A stretch of 41,810 nucleotides of DNA, from the NCBI GenBank assembly GCA_027492585.1, contig JAPUEK010000088.1, positions 1-41,810 of the forward strand, read 5' to 3'. The DNA is from Paracoccaceae bacterium (GTDB lineage: Bacteria > Pseudomonadota > Alphaproteobacteria > Rhodobacterales > Rhodobacteraceae). The translations under genes and the position numbers were made by a program. Positions 37,958 to 41,810 of this stretch are shown in pieces (the first letter of the stretch is position 1; every line of letters begins with the position of its first letter). The notes beneath the pieces were generated by a model, which ran no database searches, was not told the DNA's origin, and worked only from the letters and a program-made list of their open reading frames with translations.

Positions 37958-37984
37958 GCCGGGCGCGGTTGCGCCGCGCCCGGC
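37958..37984 (+). terminator. Perfect hairpin between binding protein and permease genes
   Basis: An 11-bp perfect stem GCCGGGCGCGG/CCGCGCCCGGC with a 5-base loop lies 12 bases after the binding protein stop codon. No T run follows. Hairpins at this place in importer operons usually protect the upstream mRNA and let the binding protein be made in excess over the permeases. Confidence 0.6.
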
Positions 37985-38065
37985 CCCCTCTCCCCCGCTG
38001 CCCGTTCGCTGCCTGACCTGCCCGCTTGGGCCAGGCCGTTCTAGCCCTTACGCTGAGAGGCCCCC

Positions 38066-39151
38066 ATGTTGGGATTTCTGCTGCGCCGCTTCGGTGTCAT
38101 GCTGCTGACGGCCCTTGCGCTGACCTTCATCGTCTTCGCGCTGACCAACCTTGCCCCGAACCTCGAAAAGCTGGCGCGGACCGAAGGCTCCGTCCGGATG
38201 ACCGACGCCTCCGTCGCGGCCTGGATCGAGCAGAACGGCCATGGCGGCCCGATGATCGGTCGCTATGCCGAATGGCTCGGGGTGAAGCCCGGCTGGGTGA
38301 TCACCGACGCCAAGGGCGTGACGCGCGGGCGCTGCATCGACAATGGCGTGACCCCGGAGGAGGCGCCGCGCTATTGCGGAATCCTCCAGGGCGACTGGGG
38401 CCAATCGGTCGTCTTCAAGCAGCCGGTGACGCGGGTGCTGGCCGACAAGCTCGGCTCGACCGCCTGGCTCATGCTGACCGTGATGCTGGTGATGGTGCCG
38501 GTCTCGCTGCTGATCGGGGTGCTTTCGGGGATGCGCGAAGGCTCGCGCCTCGACCGGGTGCTCTCGACCTTCGCCATCGCCTCGACCGCCACGCCGGAAT
38601 ACGTCTCCGGCGTGATCCTCGTGGCGCTCTTCGCCTCGACCACCGTGGGGATCTCGCCGCTTCTGCACGAATGGGGCTGGATCGAAAGCAAGACCCTGTT
38701 CCTCGGCACGGCCACCTCGGCGATGGACAAGATCACCTTCTGGAACTTCGCCCTGCCGGTGATGACCATTGCGCTTTACGGCATCGGCTATATCGCGCGG
38801 ATGACCCGCGCCTCGATGACAGAGGTGATGACCCAGCAATATATCCGCACCGCCCGGCTGAAGGGCGTCGCCTTCCGGCAGGTGGTGATCCGCCACGCCC
38901 TGAGGAACGCGCTGATCGCGCCCTTCACGGTGATCATGTTGCAGTTCCCCTGGCTGCTGAACGGCGTGGTGATCGTGGAAACCCTGTTCAATTACAAAGG
39001 CTTCGGCTGGACGCTGGTGCAAGCCGCCGGCAATAACGACATCGAGCTGCTTCTGGGCTGCTCGGTCGTCGCCGTCTTCGTCGTTCTGGTGACACAGCTG
39101 ATCTCCGATATCGGCTATGTCTTCCTGAACCCCCGCATCCGCCTGTCCTGA
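38066..39151 (+). CDS. ABC importer permease, DppB/OppB type
   Basis: This is the first inner-membrane subunit of the importer. The 361 residues start MLGFLLRRFGVMLLTALALT. They carry a periplasmic stretch of about 90 residues between the first helix and the core (NLEKLARTEGSVRM to GRCIDNG and RYCGILQGDWGQS). The core holds the usual five helices with the EAA-type coupling loop YIARMTRASMTEVMTQQYIR, then TARLKGVAFRQVVIRHALRN. The two cysteines in the stretch could form a disulfide. The next permease starts 9 bases later. Confidence 0.92.
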   Translation: MLGFLLRRFGVMLLTALALTFIVFALTNLAPNLEKLARTEGSVRMTDASVAAWIEQNGHGGPMIGRYAEWLGVKPGWVITDAKGVTRGRCIDNGVTPEEAPRYCGILQGDWGQSVVFKQPVTRVLADKLGSTAWLMLTVMLVMVPVSLLIGVLSGMREGSRLDRVLSTFAIASTATPEYVSGVILVALFASTTVGISPLLHEWGWIESKTLFLGTATSAMDKITFWNFALPVMTIALYGIGYIARMTRASMTEVMTQQYIRTARLKGVAFRQVVIRHALRNALIAPFTVIMLQFPWLLNGVVIVETLFNYKGFGWTLVQAAGNNDIELLLGCSVVAVFVVLVTQLISDIGYVFLNPRIRLS

Positions 39152-39160
39152 GGAGCCGCC

Positions 39161-40324
39161 ATGGAAGATCTTTCCTGGGGCGCGATCATCGCCCGCATGA
39201 TCCAGCAATTCTGGCCGGTCTGGGTGGCCCTTGCGGCGACGGTGCTGGTCTCCGTCCGCTTCAAGCGCCGGCTCGGCCTTTACGGCAAGCTCTTCGACAG
39301 CCCGGTGGGGGTGATCGGCTTCTGCATCGTGATGTTCTGGGTCTTCACCGGGCTCTTTGCCGACCTGATCATCACCCATGACCCGCTGGCGCAGATGTCG
39401 GGGCTGAAGAACGCCCCGCCCGGATCGGCGCTCAAGACGCAGATCGACGGGATCTATTCCCATTACCTTCTGGGCGGCGACCATCTCGCCCGCGATGTCT
39501 TCAGCCGCATGGTGATGGGCGCGCGGCGGGTGCTGTCGATCGCCCCGGCAGCCACCGCCTTCGCCTTCATGGTCGGCGTGACGCTCGGCCTGCCGGCGGG
39601 CTATTTCGGCGGCAGGCTCGACACGATCCTGTCCTTCTTCGCCAATCTCGTGCTGGCCTTCCCGGTGATCCTGCTCTTCTACCTGCTCGTCACGCCCGAG
39701 ATCCGCAACACCGGCATCCCGGTCTATCTCGCCGCCGTGCTCTTCCTTTTCCCGGTGATCTTCTTCTGCACGCTCTTCAACGCGCGGTTCTTCACCAATC
39801 CGCCGAAGCGCAACCTCTATCTCGGCATCACGCTGGTCATCGGTCTCTGGGCCTATTCCGGCCTCGCCTTCAACGCCGACCCGCTCGGGGTCTGGCACAT
39901 GGACCCGAACCTGCTGAACGTCTTCGTCTCGGTGGTCTTCGTGAACTCCCCCACCGTCTTCCGCATCGTGCGCGGCATCGTGATGGACCTGAAGGCGCGC
40001 GACTATGTGGCCGCCGGCCAGACCCGCGGCGAAGGCCCGTGGTATATCATGCTGTGGGAGATCCTGCCCAATGCCCGCGGGCCGCTGATCGTCGATTTCT
40101 GCCTCCGCATCGGCTACACCACCATCCTGCTCGGCACGCTCGGCTTCTTCGGCCTCGGCGTCTCGCCCGAAAGTCCGGACTGGGGTTCGACCATCGACGA
40201 CGGCCGCAAGCTGCTGACCATGTTCCCCCACCCTGCCCTTGCTCCCGCCATCGCCCTGATGAGCCTCGTTCTCGGGCTCAACCTGCTGGCCGATGGGTTA
40301 CGCGAGGAAAGCCTGAAAGACTGA
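39161..40324 (+). CDS. ABC importer permease, DppC/OppC type
   Basis: This is the second permease subunit. The 387 residues are about 80-100 longer than typical DppC proteins. An extra N-terminal helix (ARMIQQFWPVWVALAATVLV) precedes the usual region. There is also additional hydrophobic sequence between core helices (PVYLAAVLFLFPVIFFCTLF and LYLGITLVIGLWAYSGLAF). The domain DHLARDVFSRMVMGARRVLS and the coupling loop DYVAAGQTRGEGPWYIMLWE, then ILPNARGPLIVDFCLRIGYT, are typical. GAGGAG before the ATG overlaps the previous stop codon region, showing tight coupling. Confidence 0.92.
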   Translation: MEDLSWGAIIARMIQQFWPVWVALAATVLVSVRFKRRLGLYGKLFDSPVGVIGFCIVMFWVFTGLFADLIITHDPLAQMSGLKNAPPGSALKTQIDGIYSHYLLGGDHLARDVFSRMVMGARRVLSIAPAATAFAFMVGVTLGLPAGYFGGRLDTILSFFANLVLAFPVILLFYLLVTPEIRNTGIPVYLAAVLFLFPVIFFCTLFNARFFTNPPKRNLYLGITLVIGLWAYSGLAFNADPLGVWHMDPNLLNVFVSVVFVNSPTVFRIVRGIVMDLKARDYVAAGQTRGEGPWYIMLWEILPNARGPLIVDFCLRIGYTTILLGTLGFFGLGVSPESPDWGSTIDDGRKLLTMFPHPALAPAIALMSLVLGLNLLADGLREESLKD

Positions 40325-40344
40325 CCCCGCCCCTCTCACAGCCG

Positions 40345-40402
40345 CCCTTTCATACTGGCCCAAATATCCCACAGGGGGCGCGGGGGATGTGAAATCCCCC
40401 GC
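40345..40402 (-). repeat. Intergenic repeat, copy 7
   Basis: On the - strand a perfect 9-bp stem GCGGGGGAT/ATCCCCCGC (40402-40380, 5-base loop) is followed by GCCCCCTGTGGGATATTTGG, then GCCAGTATGAAAGGG. The core is nearly identical to copy 3 on the other strand. It separates the second permease gene from the ATPase gene inside what should be one operon. Confidence 0.85.
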
Positions 40403-40428
40403 TCCGCCGCCAGCAAAGCGAGACCGCC

Positions 40429-41810
40429 ATGGCCGATACACCCTGGGACCCGTCCAGACCGATCCTCGAAATCGAGAATCTGTCCATAAGCTTCTTCACC
40501 CGGCTGCGGGAAATCCCGGCGGTGATGGATTTCTCCTGCTCGGTCATGGCGGGCGAGGCGATGGGCCTCGTGGGGGAAAGCGGCTGCGGCAAGTCCACCG
40601 TGGCGCTTGCGGTGATGCGCGACCTCGGCAAGAACGGGCGGATCACCGGCGGTTCGATCAAGTTCAAGGGCCGCGAGCTGACCACCATGAACGACGAGGA
40701 GCTGCGCCATATCCGCGGTTCCGAGATCGCCATGATCTATCAGGAGCCGATGGCCTCGCTGAACCCGGCGATGAAGATCGGCGCGCAGCTTGCCGAAGTG
40801 CCGATGATCCATCAGGGCATGGCCAGGAACGAGGCCTGGGCGCTCGCCCGCCAGATCGTCGCCGATGTGCGCCTGCCCGACCCCGACCGTATCCTCAATG
40901 CCTATCCGCACCAGCTTTCCGGCGGCCAGCAGCAGCGCATCGTCATCGCCATGGCGCTGATGTCGAAGCCCGCGCTTCTCATCCTCGACGAGCCGACAAC
41001 CGCGCTCGACGTGACGGTGGAGGCGGGGATCGTCGATCTCGTCAAGGCGCTCGGCGAGAAATACGGCACTTCGATGCTGTTCATCAGCCACAATCTCGGG
41101 CTGATCCTCGATGTCTGCGACCGGCTCTGCGTGATGTATTCCGGCGAGGCGGTGGAAACCGGCAATGTGCGCGAGGTCTTCCAGACCATGCGCCACCCCT
41201 ATACCCAGGCGCTCTTCCGCTCCATCCCGCTGCCCGGTGCGGACAAGAACGCCCGCCCCCTCGTCGCCATTCCCGGCAACTTCCCCCTGCCCCATGAGCG
41301 CCCGAAGGGCTGCAACTTCGGCCCGCGCTGCGATTACTTCGAGGCCGGGCGCTGCGATGCCGCCGAAGTGGCGATGGACCCGGTTCCGGGCGGCGACCGC
41401 CATGCCAGCCGCTGCGTGAAATGGCAGGAGATCGACTGGACCGCCCCGCTCAAGGCGCGCAACGTCAAGGAAAAGACCCCGGTGGGTCGCGTCGTCCTCA
41501 AGATGGAGGATCTGAAGAAATACTATTCCATCTCCGGCGGCTCCTTCGGCGGCGGCTCGAAAAAGGTGGTGAAGGCCAACGAAACCCTCTCCTTCGAGGC
41601 GCGCGAGGGCGAGACGCTGGCCATCGTCGGGGAAAGCGGCTGCGGGAAAAGCACCTTCGCCAAGGTGCTGATGGGGCTGGAGACGGCAACCTCCGGCTCG
41701 ATCATGCTCTTCGATGAAAACGTGCAGTCCACACCGATCACCAAGCGCAATGTCGATACGGTCTCGGCGGTGCAGATGGTGTTCCAGAACCCCTTCGACA
41801 CGCTGAACCC
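40429..41810 (+). CDS. ABC importer ATPase, fused DppD-DppF type (cut by window edge)
   Basis: The frame from the ATG at 40429 is open to the right edge (460 codons). A first ATPase domain has Walker A GLVGESGCGKSTVALAVM, the Q-loop MIYQEPMASLNP, signature SGGQQQR, Walker B LLILDEPTTALDV and the switch ISHN. The oligopeptide-type C-terminal cysteine region follows (GCNFGPRCDYFEAGRCD). A second domain then begins (VVLKMEDLKKYYS) with its own Walker A GESGCGKSTFAK and Q-loop MVFQNPFDTLN. It is thus a DppD-DppF fusion serving both halves of the transporter. Its C-terminal quarter is outside the window. Confidence 0.93.
   Translation, partial: MADTPWDPSRPILEIENLSISFFTRLREIPAVMDFSCSVMAGEAMGLVGESGCGKSTVALAVMRDLGKNGRITGGSIKFKGRELTTMNDEELRHIRGSEIAMIYQEPMASLNPAMKIGAQLAEVPMIHQGMARNEAWALARQIVADVRLPDPDRILNAYPHQLSGGQQQRIVIAMALMSKPALLILDEPTTALDVTVEAGIVDLVKALGEKYGTSMLFISHNLGLILDVCDRLCVMYSGEAVETGNVREVFQTMRHPYTQALFRSIPLPGADKNARPLVAIPGNFPLPHERPKGCNFGPRCDYFEAGRCDAAEVAMDPVPGGDRHASRCVKWQEIDWTAPLKARNVKEKTPVGRVVLKMEDLKKYYSISGGSFGGGSKKVVKANETLSFEAREGETLAIVGESGCGKSTFAKVLMGLETATSGSIMLFDENVQSTPITKRNVDTVSAVQMVFQNPFDTLN

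Noticed and set aside
38048-40231. 727-codon open frame on the - strand opposite the two permease genes
   Set aside because: Antisense shadow of two membrane proteins, rich in His, Asp, Glu and Gln as expected from hydrophobic codons read backwards.

Overview
The window is a typical Alphaproteobacterial chromosome segment, most likely from the Rhodobacterales (Paracoccaceae/Rhodobacteraceae). The evidence is high G+C, the CtrA-SciP cell-cycle pair, a Usg-family protein, cytochrome c maturation system I genes, a GluQ synthetase, TrmFO, and the order pyrH-frr-uppS-cdsA-dxr-rseP-bamA-skp-fabZ-lpxA-lpxI-lpxB. No tRNA, rRNA, CRISPR array, phage or insertion sequence was seen.

Left part (1-14.1 kb, mostly + strand): the 3' end of acetolactate synthase large subunit and the ilvN small subunit, then ccmF-ccmH for cytochrome c heme attachment, a crotonase, and an Lrp-type regulator diverging from arginase across a perfect inverted repeat. 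Next come a stretch that looks like a decayed gene, a Usg-family gene, and gyrA followed by two small genes. A DoxX protein, trmFO overlapped by gluQ (TTG start), hisI, and a divergent NifU/IscU-like scaffold protein complete the section.

Middle part (14.1-20.3 kb, - strand): sciP-ctrA-ligA-recG, a cell-cycle and DNA-repair group. Downstream of recG is an unlisted 40-residue membrane protein gene. It has a strong ribosome binding site, a terminator, and four phased GTTC half-sites abutting a -35-like element. One pair has the GTTC-N7-GTTC form of the Alphaproteobacterial LexA box. This is the best candidate for an undescribed system: an SOS-controlled small membrane protein comparable in design to Caulobacter SidA or E. 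coli TisB.

Right-middle part (20.4-34.0 kb): mnmA (+) converges on a long - strand envelope and translation cluster running pyrH to lpxB. It makes undecaprenyl diphosphate, CDP-diacylglycerol, isoprenoid precursors and early lipid A, and assembles outer membrane proteins. A second unlisted small membrane protein (45 residues) sits between rseP and bamA. lpxD is not in its common place between skp and fabZ.

Right part (34.0-41.8 kb, + strand): miaA, an AraC-family regulator, and a peptide-type ABC importer (Tat-type binding protein, two permeases, and a fused two-domain ATPase cut by the window edge).

Across the whole window seven copies of one intergenic repeat recur, on both strands. Each has a core GGATATTT, about 10 variable bases, then ATGAAAGGG or a close variant. 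In six copies a GC-rich hairpin precedes the core. One copy supplies the start codon region of miaA and another leads into ilvN.
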